Origin: Labilithrix sp.
GTDB taxonomy: Bacteria; Myxococcota_A; Polyangia; Polyangiales; Polyangiaceae
Direction of reading: 5' to 3'
NCBI GenBank assembly: GCA_019637175.1
Contig: JAHBWD010000022.1
Span: 58,750-122,749 of the forward strand
DNA length: 64,000 nt
Both the position numbers and the translations under genes were made by a program. The notes beneath the pieces were generated by a model, which had not been told where the DNA came from, ran no database searches, and saw only the letters and a list, made by a program, of their open reading frames with translations. Shown piece by piece: positions 18,457-27,301 of the stretch. Positions within the stretch are counted from its first letter, which is position 1. Every line of letters begins with the position of its first letter.

Positions 18457-20130
18457 TCAGCGCGGGCGGCGCGACTTGTAGAGGTTGATGAGGCCGTTGG
18501 TCGACGCGTCGTGCGACGTCACGGGCGCCGCGCCGTCGAGCTCGGGGAGGATCTTGCTCGCGAGCTGCTTGCCGAGCTCCACGCCCCACTGATCGAAGCT
18601 GTAGATGTCCCAGACGATGCCCTGGACGAAGATCTTGTGCTCGTACATCGCGACGAGCGCGCCGAGGCTCTTCGGGGTGATCTTCTGGAGGAGCATCGAC
18701 GTCGTCGGGCGGTTGCCGGGGAACGTCTTTTGCGGCGCGAGCTCGTCGATCTTCTCCTTCGGGAGCTTCTGCGCCGCGAGCTCGGCGCGCACCTCCTCCT
18801 CCGTCTTGCCGCGCATCAGCGCCTCGGTCTGGGCGAAGAAGTTCGCGAGGAGGATCTCGTGCTGGCTATCGATCGGGTTGTGCGTCTCGATCGGCGCGAT
18901 GAAGTCGCAGGGCACGACGCGCGTGCCCTGGTGAATGAGCTGATAGAACGCGTGCTGCCCGTTGGTGCCCGGCTCGCCCCAGATGACGGGCCCCGTCGTG
19001 TAGCCGGCGATCGCGCGGCCCTGGCGGTCGACGCGCTTGCCGTTCGACTCCATGTCGCCCTGCTGGAAGTACGCGGGGAAGCGGTGGAGGTACTGGTCGT
19101 ACGGCAGGATCGCGTGCGTCTCGGCGCCGAGGAAGTTGGCGTTCCAGACGCCGAGCAGCGCGAGCACGACGGGCAGGTTCTCCTCGAGCGGCGCCGTGCG
19201 GAAGTGTTCATCCATCTCGTGCGCGCCGGAGAGCATCGCCTCGAAGGCGTCCATGCCGATCGCGCACGCGATCGAGAGGCCCACGGCGCTCCAGAGGGAA
19301 TATCGTCCGCCGACCCAGTCCCAGAAGACGAACATGTTCGCGGTGTCGATGCCGAACGCGGCGACCTCCTTCGCGTTCGTCGAGACGGCGACGAAGTGCT
19401 TGGCCACGGCGCTCTCGTCGAAGCCGGGCCGCGCGAGGAGCCACGCGCGCGCCGAGCGCGCGTTGGTGAGCGTCTCCTGCGTGGTGAAGGTCTTCGAGAC
19501 GATGATGAAGAGCGTGCGCTCGGGGTCGACGCGCTTCAGCGTCTCGACGATCTGCGTGCCGTCGACGTTCGACACGAAATGGGTTCGAAGCCCCTCCTTC
19601 GCGTAGGGCTTCAGCGCTTCGGTCACCATCACCGGCCCGAGATCGGAGCCGCCGATGCCGATGTTCACGATGTCGGTGATCGTCTTGCCCGTGTGCCCCT
19701 TCCACGCTCCGGAGCGAACGCGATCGGAGAAGTCGCGCATCTTCGCGAGCACGGCGTCGACCTCGGGCATCACGTCCTTGCCGTCGACGACGATCGGGCG
19801 CCCTCCGCGGTTGCGGAGCGCGACGTGCAGCACCGCGCGATCTTCGGTGCGGTTGATCTTCTCGCCCGCGAACATCGCGTCGCGCCAGCGCTCCACGTCT
19901 TGCTGCTTCGCGAGCGCCACGAGCAGGCGCATCGTCTCGTCGGTCGCGCGCTGCTTCGACCAGTCGACGAAGATCCCGCACGCCTCGCGCGACATGCGCG
20001 AGAACCGCTCGGGGTCCTTCGCGAAGAGCTCGCGCATCGTCGTCTCGTGGAGCGCGCGCTCGTGCTTCGCGAGCGCCTGCCAGGCCGGAGAGTCGACGAG
20101 CCGCGGATGAGGCGAGCGAGACGAGGACAT
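18457..20130 (-). CDS. pgi: glucose-6-phosphate isomerase
   Basis: Interconverts glucose 6-phosphate and fructose 6-phosphate in glycolysis. The 557-residue length matches the long E. coli-type class. Signature segments are NIGIGGSDLGPVM, VSKTFTTQETLTNA and FWDWVGGRYSLWSAVGLSIA, and the catalytic Glu/His/Lys region is present in QGDMESNGKRVDRQG, GTNGQHAFYQLIHQG and the C-terminal SFDQWGVELGK. The ATG at 20130 was chosen over an upstream ATG at 20157. It diverges from an ABC transporter operon. Confidence 0.96.
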   Translation of the reverse strand: MSSSRSPHPRLVDSPAWQALAKHERALHETTMRELFAKDPERFSRMSREACGIFVDWSKQRATDETMRLLVALAKQQDVERWRDAMFAGEKINRTEDRAVLHVALRNRGGRPIVVDGKDVMPEVDAVLAKMRDFSDRVRSGAWKGHTGKTITDIVNIGIGGSDLGPVMVTEALKPYAKEGLRTHFVSNVDGTQIVETLKRVDPERTLFIIVSKTFTTQETLTNARSARAWLLARPGFDESAVAKHFVAVSTNAKEVAAFGIDTANMFVFWDWVGGRYSLWSAVGLSIACAIGMDAFEAMLSGAHEMDEHFRTAPLEENLPVVLALLGVWNANFLGAETHAILPYDQYLHRFPAYFQQGDMESNGKRVDRQGRAIAGYTTGPVIWGEPGTNGQHAFYQLIHQGTRVVPCDFIAPIETHNPIDSQHEILLANFFAQTEALMRGKTEEEVRAELAAQKLPKEKIDELAPQKTFPGNRPTTSMLLQKITPKSLGALVAMYEHKIFVQGIVWDIYSFDQWGVELGKQLASKILPELDGAAPVTSHDASTNGLINLYKSRRPR

Positions 20131-20186
20131 GGCGGGGGAGAATACAAGGAGAACCACCGTGGATCCTGGTAGATTCGCGCGCCTCG

Positions 20187-21119
20187 ATGTCCTCGCCGGA
20201 GCTCGCGGTTCGCTGCAAGGATCTCGTCAAGCGGTACGCCGATGTAGTCGCCGTCGACGGCCTCGATCTCGAGGTGCACCGCGGCGAGTGCTTCGGGCTG
20301 CTGGGGCCGAACGGCGCAGGCAAGACGACGACGGTGGAGATCCTCGAGGGTCTGCTCGAGCCGACGTCGGGTGAGGTCGAGATCCTCGGCAAGCGCTGGT
20401 CGACGGACGAAGCGTGGCTGCGCGAGCGGCTCGGCGTCTCCCTCCAGCTCACGTTCCTGCCCGAGCTGCTCACGGTGCGCGAGATCCTGACGCTCTTCCG
20501 ATCGCTCTATCAGCGCGGCCGGAGCATCGACGAGACGATCGATCTCGTCCTCCTTCGCGAGAAGGAGCACGCGCGGTACGCGACGCTCTCGGGCGGACAG
20601 CGACAGCGCCTCGCGGTCGCGTGCGCGCTCGTGTCGCAGCCGAGCCTGCTCTTCCTCGACGAGCCGACGACCGGTCTCGATCCCCAGTCGCGCCGGATGC
20701 TCTGGGACGTCATCGTCGCGTTCAAGAAGAGTGGCGGGACGGTCGTCTTGACGACCCACTACATGGATGAAGCCGACAAGCTCTGCGATCGCGTCGGCGT
20801 CGTCGATCGCGGCAAGAGCATCGCGCTCGGGACGCCGAAGGAGCTCATCGGATCGCTCGGAGGCGATCGGATCGTCGAGCTGTCGATCGCCGACGTGACC
20901 GACGGGCTCGTCGACGCGCTCCGCGCGGCGCCCGGCGTGCAAGCGGCGCGCGCGCACGCCCTCGGCGTCTCGCTCGCGGCCTCCGAGATCCACGTCGCGC
21001 TGCCCGCGGTGCTGGAGGTGCTCCGCCAGTCCGGCGTGGATCTCACCGATCTGTCCACGCACGAAGCGACGCTCGAGGACGTCTTCGTCACGCTCACGGG
21101 AAGGGCGCTCCGTGAGTGA
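20187..21119 (+). CDS. ABC transporter ATP-binding protein (DrrA-like exporter class)
   Basis: Cytoplasmic ATPase of a drug- or lipid-type exporter. Walker A is LLGPNGAGKTTT near residue 40, the signature LSGGQRQRLAVA lies at ~132, Walker B is LLFLDEPTTGLDP and the switch His is in TTHYMDEAD. The C-terminal ~80 residues form the extra domain usual in DrrA/NodI-type subunits. The next gene, a permease, begins with GTG inside its last codons (8-base overlap), so the pair is one operon and one transporter. Confidence 0.93.
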   Translation: MSSPELAVRCKDLVKRYADVVAVDGLDLEVHRGECFGLLGPNGAGKTTTVEILEGLLEPTSGEVEILGKRWSTDEAWLRERLGVSLQLTFLPELLTVREILTLFRSLYQRGRSIDETIDLVLLREKEHARYATLSGGQRQRLAVACALVSQPSLLFLDEPTTGLDPQSRRMLWDVIVAFKKSGGTVVLTTHYMDEADKLCDRVGVVDRGKSIALGTPKELIGSLGGDRIVELSIADVTDGLVDALRAAPGVQAARAHALGVSLAASEIHVALPAVLEVLRQSGVDLTDLSTHEATLEDVFVTLTGRALRE

Positions 21120-22179
21120 GGCGCGCGTGATTCGGCTCTCCGCCGTTCGACAGCTCGCGCTGATGCGCCTCCGGCTCTTCTATCGCGAGCCCGGTGCGAT
21201 GTTCTGGACGTTCGGGTTTCCGCTCGTCCTCACGATCGTGCTCGGGGTCGCGTTCCGCAACCGCGGGCCCGAGCCGATCTTCGTCGCGGTGGAGGCGCCG
21301 GCGGAGGCTCCGATCGCGCGGGCGGAGCGCGCCCACGCGATCCTCTCGGCCGGCGACGCCGTCGTCGCGAGCCGGATGTCACCGCCCGAGGCCGCCGTCG
21401 CGCTGCGGACGGGGAGGGTGAGCCTCGTCGTCGTCCCGACCGCGGACGGCTACGCGTATCGCTTCGATCCGTCTCGACCCGAGAGCCGCGTGGCGCGCGC
21501 GGTGAGCGACGACTTGCTCCAGCGAGGCGAGGGGAGGACCGATCCGTTCACGCCCGCCCTCCAGCGCGTGAGCGAGCCGGGCTCGCGCTACGTCGACTTC
21601 CTCGTGCCCGGGCTCATCGGGCTCGGCTTGATGGGGACGGGCCTCTGGGGGATCGGCTTCTCGCTCACCGAGATGCGAACGAAGAAGCTCCTCAAGCGAA
21701 TGATGGCGACGCCGATGCGCCGCACCGAGTTCTTGCTCTCGTTCCTGCTCGTGCGTGCGCTCTTGATGTTCGCCGAGCTCCCGCCGCTGCTCCTCTTCGC
21801 GCGGCTCGCCTTCGACGTGAAGATCGCGGGCTCGATCGCGGCGCTGGCGGTCATCGCGATGGTGGGAGGCCTCACCTTCGGCGTGATGGGGCTCCTCATC
21901 GCGTCTCGCACCGAGAACATGCAGGTCGTGACCGGCCTCATCAACGTCGTCTCGTTCCCGATGTACCTCTGCTCGGGCGTGTTCTTCTCTTCGTCGCGGT
22001 TCCCCGACGCGATTCAGCCGCTCCTTCGCGTGCTGCCGCTGACCGCGTTCATCGACGCCTTGCGCGCCGTCATGATCGACGGCGCGTCGCTCGGCTCGCA
22101 GCTCGGGCGCGTCGCGATCTGCGGCGCGTGGGGCGTGGGCTGCTTCGCGGTCGCGCTTCGCCTCTTCAAATGGCGCTGA
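21112..22179 (+). CDS. ABC-2 type transporter permease
   Basis: A 355-residue membrane subunit of the exporter encoded with the preceding ATPase. One membrane helix lies at residues ~28-45 (MFWTFGFPLVLTIVLGVAF), then a ~110-residue extracytoplasmic domain, then five more hydrophobic segments from ~165 on (LVPGLIGLGLMGTGLWGIGF through WGVGCFAVALRLF). This N-helix, soluble domain, five-helix layout is that of ABC-2 permeases of the DrrB/YhhJ type. Start codon GTG. The substrate is not apparent. Confidence 0.9.
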   Translation: MSEARVIRLSAVRQLALMRLRLFYREPGAMFWTFGFPLVLTIVLGVAFRNRGPEPIFVAVEAPAEAPIARAERAHAILSAGDAVVASRMSPPEAAVALRTGRVSLVVVPTADGYAYRFDPSRPESRVARAVSDDLLQRGEGRTDPFTPALQRVSEPGSRYVDFLVPGLIGLGLMGTGLWGIGFSLTEMRTKKLLKRMMATPMRRTEFLLSFLLVRALLMFAELPPLLLFARLAFDVKIAGSIAALAVIAMVGGLTFGVMGLLIASRTENMQVVTGLINVVSFPMYLCSGVFFSSSRFPDAIQPLLRVLPLTAFIDALRAVMIDGASLGSQLGRVAICGAWGVGCFAVALRLFKWR

Positions 22180-22197
22180 GCTTCGCGGTGAGCGCGA

Positions 22198-24201
22198 TCA
22201 CTCGGTCGCTTCTCCCGGCGGAGGCGCCGAGGGAGGCACGGGCGTCGGAATGGGAGCGGGAGGCTCGGGCGGCGCCGGCTCGGCCTCCGCGGGCTCCTTC
22301 GGCTCGCGCGGCGCCGTCACGACCGGGGGTCGCGGCTTCGGCTTCGGTCTTCGCTTCGGCGGCGTCGCGCTCGGCGCGGGCGCGGGCTCCGCAACGGCGG
22401 ACGCGCCTTCGGACGCGCTCGTGGCTTCTTCCGCGACGGCGCCCGACGGCGCGGGCGCGGGCTCGGCGTTCGCGGAGGCGACGCTCTCGATCGACGTCGG
22501 CGCGGGTTGGCCCGCGGCGGTCGCCGTCGACGCGCGGCGCTTCATCACGGCGAACACGCCCACGACGACGACGAGCGCGAGCGCGATCGGCAGGAGGATC
22601 CGGGCCGGCCCCGAACGACGCGTCACGACCTGCGAGAGGATCGGGCCCGGCGCGTCGGTCGTGGCCGCGCGCGCGTTCGGCGGCGGCGACGACGTGACCG
22701 TCGCGGCGGGCGGCGCCGACGAGAACGTCGTCGCGGGAGCGGCGATCGGCGGCGGCGCGCCTGCCGCGGGCAAGGGAGCCGCCTGCTCGGGGAAGACCAG
22801 CGGCACCAGCGGTCGGGTCACGCTGAAGCTCACCTCCATCGACGACGGCGGGAGGCTCTCGACCGACGACTTCGAGAGGACCTCGTCGTCGACGCGGACC
22901 TTCTCCGAGACGACGACGGCGGCCGCGTCGGCCTTCGGCAGGCGCTCGGTCGAAGGCGGCTTGGCGTCCGCTTCGGGGAGCTTGCGCGCGAGCGTGGCGT
23001 CGTCTTCGTCTTCGTCCTTCTCCCGGCGGAGCGAGAACACCGGCTCCTTCTCGAGCGAGAAGACCGGACCGACCGACGCGGGCTCCGCGCCCATCCCCTT
23101 CGGCGCGTCACGGAGGGTGATCGGCGGCGCGCTCGTGAGGATGTCGTCGTCGGTCGCCACGCGCGCGACGGCCGTCTCTTCGTCCGAGCGCGCGCCGGCG
23201 CGCGTCGTCTCCTCGTCGAACGTGCGCCGCGTCGGGACCGGCGCGGCGATGGCCGGAGCCTCCGTGCTGCCACCTGCCATGAGCTGCTCGTCGTCGAGGG
23301 CGCGTCGCGCCCAGCGGAGCGCTTCGCGCATCGCGTGCGCGTCGGGCCAGCGATCGACCTTGTGGAACATGAGCGCGCGGTCGATCACCTGCGCCACCGA
23401 GCGCGGAACCTCGGGCGCGACGTCGCGGAGCGCCCGCGCCTGGGTGCGCGCCGTCGCGATGAGCTTCGACTTCGCGTCGCCCCCCGCGTGCACCGGCTCG
23501 CCCGAGAGCACGACGAAGAGCGTCGCGCCGACCGCCCAGATGTCGCTCTGCACGTCGACGTCTTCGCGCCGCCCGAGGGCCTGCTCCGGCGGCATGTAGG
23601 CCGGCGTTCCCAGCACCATGCCCACGCCCGTCATGTCGCTCGAGCTCTTGCCGTCGTTCCATCGCGCGACGCCGAAGTCGAGGATCTTCACGTCGCCGTC
23701 TTTGGTCACGAAGACGTTGTCGGGTTTGAGGTCGCGATGCACGACCTCGCGCTCGTGCGCCGCCGCGAGGATGTCGAGCAGCGAGTCGGCGACGCCGAGC
23801 ACCCACCCCAGCGGCAGCTTGCCGCCCTTGCGGCGCCGTCGCTCGTCGAGCGTCTCGCCCTCGAGCAGCTCCATCACGAGGAACGCGCAGCCGTCTTCGG
23901 TGACGTCGTCGTCGATCGCGCGGACGACGCCGGGGTGTCCTATCGAGTTGGCGAAGTATCCTTCGCGCTTGAACCGCTCGCAGAGCGCGGGATCTTCCGC
24001 GAGCTGCGCGTGCATGATCTTGAGCGCGACGCGCGACCCGTTGCGATGGGTCGCGGCGTACACGTTCGCCATCGTCCCGGTCGCGAGGAAGCCGTCGACG
24101 CGGTACTTGCCGCGAACGACCGACCCGACACGCTTGTGCGAGCGGTGTTGCGACGTGTCCGCCAACCGCGAGCCCTCCTCGCCTCGGAAGAAGCGTACCA
24201 T
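22198..24201 (-). CDS. Ser/Thr protein kinase with one membrane helix
   Basis: Residues ~33-300 are a complete Hanks-type kinase: glycine loop FLATGTMANVY, catalytic Lys61 in VALKIM, HRDLKPDN at 155-162, DFG at 175-177 and the activation end GTPAYMPPEQA. A long disordered Pro/Ala/Ser region with acidic patches follows, then a membrane helix RILLPIALALVVVVGVFAVM at about residue 565, and a Pro-rich exterior tail of ~90 residues with no recognised sensor domain. The kinase domain is therefore cytoplasmic and anchored from its C-side. It diverges from an XPG-type nuclease gene. Confidence 0.93.
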   Translation of the reverse strand: MVRFFRGEEGSRLADTSQHRSHKRVGSVVRGKYRVDGFLATGTMANVYAATHRNGSRVALKIMHAQLAEDPALCERFKREGYFANSIGHPGVVRAIDDDVTEDGCAFLVMELLEGETLDERRRRKGGKLPLGWVLGVADSLLDILAAAHEREVVHRDLKPDNVFVTKDGDVKILDFGVARWNDGKSSSDMTGVGMVLGTPAYMPPEQALGRREDVDVQSDIWAVGATLFVVLSGEPVHAGGDAKSKLIATARTQARALRDVAPEVPRSVAQVIDRALMFHKVDRWPDAHAMREALRWARRALDDEQLMAGGSTEAPAIAAPVPTRRTFDEETTRAGARSDEETAVARVATDDDILTSAPPITLRDAPKGMGAEPASVGPVFSLEKEPVFSLRREKDEDEDDATLARKLPEADAKPPSTERLPKADAAAVVVSEKVRVDDEVLSKSSVESLPPSSMEVSFSVTRPLVPLVFPEQAAPLPAAGAPPPIAAPATTFSSAPPAATVTSSPPPNARAATTDAPGPILSQVVTRRSGPARILLPIALALVVVVGVFAVMKRRASTATAAGQPAPTSIESVASANAEPAPAPSGAVAEEATSASEGASAVAEPAPAPSATPPKRRPKPKPRPPVVTAPREPKEPAEAEPAPPEPPAPIPTPVPPSAPPPGEATE

Positions 24202-24212
24202 GCGACACGAAA

Positions 24213-25085
24213 ATGCGGGTCCACCTCGTCGACGGGACTTTCGAGCTCTACCGAGCTCATTTTTCGCAGCGGCCGTTTCCTCGCGACCAGATGAACATCA
24301 AGGCGACGTCGGGGCTCGTCCTCTCGATGCTCGGCCTCCTGCACGATGCCGACGAGGCCGTGACCCACCTCGCGATCGCGTTCGACAACCCGATCGTCTC
24401 GTTCAGGAACGACCTCTTCGATGGCTACAAGTCCGACGAAGGCGTACCTCCGGAGCTTCGGGATCAGTTCGATCTCGCCGAGGAGGCGATGCGCGCCCTC
24501 GGCATCGTGGTCTGGTCGATGGACCGCTTCGAAGCCGACGACGCGCTCGCCACGGCGGCGACGCGCTTTGCGCCGGCCGTCGACCAGGTGCGCATCCTCA
24601 CGCCCGACAAGGACCTCGGGCAGGTGGTGAAGGGCACGCACGTCGTCCAGATCGATCGGATGCGCCGGCGCCTGTTCGACGAAGACGCGGTGCGCGCGGC
24701 GCGCGGCGTCGCGCCCTCCAGCATCCCGGATCTGCTCGGCCTCGTGGGCGACACCTCCGACGGCATCCCGGGCCTCGCGGGCTTCGGCGCGAAGTCGGCG
24801 GCCACGCTGCTCGCGCGGTGGGGCACCATCGAGCGGATCCCCGACGATGCCGCGGCGTGGGACGTCAAGCTGACGGGCGCGCCGCGGCTCGCGGCGGTGC
24901 TGAAGGCGGAGCGAGAGGCGGCGCTGCTCTACAAGAAGCTCGCGACGCTGGTCGTCGACGTCCCGCTCCGCGAAGCGCTCGACGACCTGAGACACAAGGG
25001 CGTGCCGCGCGACGGCTTCGAAGAGATGCGCGGGCGCCTTCGCCTCGGCGACGTCGCGACGCAGCGGATTCGATTCAGAACGTGA
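24213..25085 (+). CDS. 5'-3' exonuclease / flap endonuclease (XPG-PIN family)
   Basis: A 290-residue nuclease like the N-terminal domain of DNA polymerase I but free-standing. PIN-like acidic residues are in MRVHLVDGTFELYRA, DRFEADDALATAA and LTPDKDLGQVV; the helix-hairpin-helix region is IPDLLGLVGDTSDGIPGLAGFGAKSAATLL. It would remove RNA primers or 5' flaps in replication and repair. The last 11 bases overlap the end of the convergent gene. Free-standing copies usually exist beside a full polA, which is not in this window. Confidence 0.88.
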   Translation: MRVHLVDGTFELYRAHFSQRPFPRDQMNIKATSGLVLSMLGLLHDADEAVTHLAIAFDNPIVSFRNDLFDGYKSDEGVPPELRDQFDLAEEAMRALGIVVWSMDRFEADDALATAATRFAPAVDQVRILTPDKDLGQVVKGTHVVQIDRMRRRLFDEDAVRAARGVAPSSIPDLLGLVGDTSDGIPGLAGFGAKSAATLLARWGTIERIPDDAAAWDVKLTGAPRLAAVLKAEREAALLYKKLATLVVDVPLREALDDLRHKGVPRDGFEEMRGRLRLGDVATQRIRFRT

Positions 25086-25500
25086 CGCCGAACACGTCGC
25101 GGAACCTCACGTAGGGCTCGCGGTTCGGATCGACGTCGGCGAGGCCCACGCGGAGCGAGACCGTCTCGCCGTCGCCCCAGGGCCACCAGAGGCCGTACGC
25201 GAGGAGGCCGTTGACGGGCCCGTTCGCGAGGACGATCTGACCCTGGCGGACGCCGCCGCTCCGCTCCGCGACGTCGCGAAGCTGCTGCGGCGCGCGTGCG
25301 ATCGTGGCCGTGGTGAACTCGTTCGGCAGCGCGATCGCGACGGCCTTGCGCGCGGCGGGCTCTTGCTCGGTGGTGAACGACGACGTGCAGCAGAGGAGTC
25401 GCGGGTCCCAGCTCCAGCCCCGCGTCGGCCACGTGCCCTTCATGCGGCCCAGCCCTTCGAACATGGCTTGCCACGCGTCGTTCCAGCCACGAATGGTCAT
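25075..25500 (-). CDS. hypothetical protein, 141 aa
   Basis: No family recognised. Trp-rich N-terminus (MTIRGWNDAWQAM, GTWPTRGWSWDP), then CCTSSFTTEQEPAARKAVAIALPNEFTTATIA and a C-terminal strand-rich part (GLLAYGLWWPWGDGETVSLRVGLADVDPNREPYVRFRDVFGV). No signal peptide. ATG 25500 was chosen because the upstream extension is a low-complexity shadow. Its 3' end overlaps the nuclease gene by 11 bases. Confidence 0.6.
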   Translation of the reverse strand: MTIRGWNDAWQAMFEGLGRMKGTWPTRGWSWDPRLLCCTSSFTTEQEPAARKAVAIALPNEFTTATIARAPQQLRDVAERSGGVRQGQIVLANGPVNGLLAYGLWWPWGDGETVSLRVGLADVDPNREPYVRFRDVFGVTF

Positions 25501-25549
25501 GCGAGGCAGTCTAGACCACCCGCGCGGCCGAAATCGACAAGTGTAGAGA

Positions 25550-26128
25550 TCAGTAGGGAACCACGGGGCCGGAGACGAGCCCGCCGCCCGGCGCGCGCGC
25601 ATAGAGCTTGAGGAACATCCCCTCGCGCAGGGTGCCCGTGTTGGGGACGTAGAGCTTCAAGTCGTGCCGCCCGACCGCGAGCGTCCCGAGGGTGCCGCCG
25701 TCGTTGTTGATGAACTTTCCGTTCTCGACGACCGCGATCCAGACGGTGAGCTTGCCGATGTCGACGACGCTCCCCAGCTCGGGCGGCAGCTCCTCGTGGC
25801 CGACGATGGTGTCGGCGCGGAAGCCGTGTCCGGGCTCGCCCCGCTGGCTCGCGCTGACGAGGTAGAGCGCGTCGATCGGACCCTCCACCGTCGCGGTGAA
25901 CGCGAGATCGCGGTTGCCGTCGGGGGTGATGGCGCCGTCGCGCATGCCGACCTTGTCGACGTTGAGGTTCTCGTTCGAGATCGCGAACGCCGTCACCTTC
26001 GTCGTCGCCGGGGCCGCCGGCGCTTCGCCCGTCGCCGCGCTCGCCGGCGTTCGGGGCGCGCTCGAGCAGGCGCACGACAGCGTCGCGACGAGCGAGACGA
26101 GCGAGGGGAGGAGCCTTCGGAGCGTCAT
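25550..26128 (-). CDS. lipoprotein with a single beta-rich domain, hypothetical
   Basis: Signal peptide with lipobox near residue 21 (ATLSCAC), an Ala/Pro linker, then ~145 residues of alternating strands (KVTAFAISNENLNVDKVG, DLAFTATVEGPIDALYLVSA, KLTVWIAVVENGKFIN, HDLKLYVPNTGTL). The pattern resembles an immunoglobulin-like or C2-like sandwich. No catalytic residues are seen. The gene diverges from the DUF2804-like gene. Confidence 0.65.
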   Translation of the reverse strand: MTLRRLLPSLVSLVATLSCACSSAPRTPASAATGEAPAAPATTKVTAFAISNENLNVDKVGMRDGAITPDGNRDLAFTATVEGPIDALYLVSASQRGEPGHGFRADTIVGHEELPPELGSVVDIGKLTVWIAVVENGKFINNDGGTLGTLAVGRHDLKLYVPNTGTLREGMFLKLYARAPGGGLVSGPVVPY

Positions 26129-26158
26129 CGGTACGGCTTATCACGAACCGTGCTAGCG

Positions 26159-27151
26159 ATGGGGATGATGCCTCGTCCGCTCGCACCGGCTCCGGCGTCG
26201 TTCGTCGATCCGAAGACCGGAGGCCCCGCGTTCGGCGCGTACGCCGGCCGCCTCCCGCCGGTCGAGCTCGGGCAACTCGGGATCGTCGAGCGCATCGCGC
26301 GGCGCAAGCGGTGGCTCTACCTCGCGATCGCGACCGACGAGATCTGGATCGCGCTCGCCGTCGTGCGCACCGGCTACGCGGCGACGGTGTTCGGCTTCGC
26401 CTACGATCTCGTCGCGAAGCGAATGCTCGTCGATCGCACGGTGCTCGGTCCGTCCGCGCTCGTCGCCGACGACGCGCATGCGCGCGGCACGCTCGCGCGC
26501 TTCTCCCTCGGCAAGACGGCGCTCGCCGTCACGCGGGCGAAGGGATCGCTCGAGGTCCACGTCAGGATGGACGGCCTCTCCGTCGACGCCACGATCGACG
26601 AGGGCACGGGGCCGCCGGGCGTCGCGGCGATCGCCGCGCTCGGCGGTGGCCTGGTCAACGCGACCGAGAAGCGCGCGCTGCTCGCCGTTCGCGGCACCGC
26701 GCGCGCCGGCACGCGCGACTTCACGCTCGACCGCGGCATCGCCGGCTACGACTACACGCACGGCCTCTTGCCCCGACACACGACGTGGCAGTGGGCCTAC
26801 GCGCTCGGGCGCACGACGGCGGGTGAGCCGTTCGCGTTCAACGTCGTGCACGGCTTCGTCGGCGGCGCCGAGTGCGCGGGGTTCCTGGGCGGGCAGGTCG
26901 TGCCTCTCGCCGAGCCGCGCTTCGTGTTCGACGCAGCGCGGCCCCTCGAGCCGTGGCGCCTCGAGGGCGAGGGCGTCGATCTCTCGTTCACGCCCGGCGC
27001 GGTGCACACGCAGCGCACGCAGCTCGTGGTCATCCGCTCGCGGTTCCTCCAGCCGGTGGGCACGTTCGCCGGGCGGCTGCGGATCGGCGATCGTGAGGTC
27101 GAGGTCGCGGGCCTCCCGGGCGTCGTCGAGGATCAGGACGTCCTCTGGTGA
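26159..27151 (+). CDS. DUF2804-like protein
   Basis: A 330-residue soluble protein matching the DUF2804 pattern: GYDYTHGLLPRHTTWQWAYA, with the conserved His and Trp residues of the family, then FAFNVVHGFVGG and a C-terminal GDREVEVAGLPGVVEDQDVLW. Members look like lipocalin-type beta-barrels related to secreted lipid hydrolases or carotenoid-modifying proteins, but function is not established. The ATG at 26159 is used; GTG 26150 is an alternative. A tiny reverse-strand reading frame lies just downstream. Confidence 0.7.
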   Translation: MGMMPRPLAPAPASFVDPKTGGPAFGAYAGRLPPVELGQLGIVERIARRKRWLYLAIATDEIWIALAVVRTGYAATVFGFAYDLVAKRMLVDRTVLGPSALVADDAHARGTLARFSLGKTALAVTRAKGSLEVHVRMDGLSVDATIDEGTGPPGVAAIAALGGGLVNATEKRALLAVRGTARAGTRDFTLDRGIAGYDYTHGLLPRHTTWQWAYALGRTTAGEPFAFNVVHGFVGGAECAGFLGGQVVPLAEPRFVFDAARPLEPWRLEGEGVDLSFTPGAVHTQRTQLVVIRSRFLQPVGTFAGRLRIGDREVEVAGLPGVVEDQDVLW

Positions 27152-27155
27152 GGCG

Positions 27156-27239
27156 TCAGGCGTAGGCGAGCGCCGGGGCGAGCAGCACGAGGCCGATGAC
27201 GAGGGCGCTGAGGAGCTTCTGGACGTTCACGGACGGCAT
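27156..27239 (-). CDS. very small hydrophobic peptide, 27 aa (candidate)
   Basis: A complete reading frame with ATG at 27239 and TGA at 27156-27158. The 27 residues begin MPSVNVQKLLSALVIG, continue hydrophobic through LVLLAPALA and end AYA: one Lys, then a membrane-length hydrophobic core and an AxA-like end. It reads as a lone signal peptide or a one-helix membrane peptide. It sits between the DUF2804-like gene and a permease gene. Shine-Dalgarno support is weak (AGGA 12 bases upstream). Confidence 0.4.
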   Translation of the reverse strand: MPSVNVQKLLSALVIGLVLLAPALAYA

Positions 27240-27301
27240 CGGCTCGGTTCCTACGTGGCTGAGGAGCGGAAGATCTGCGCACGATGTCGTAGAGTGACCG
27301 G

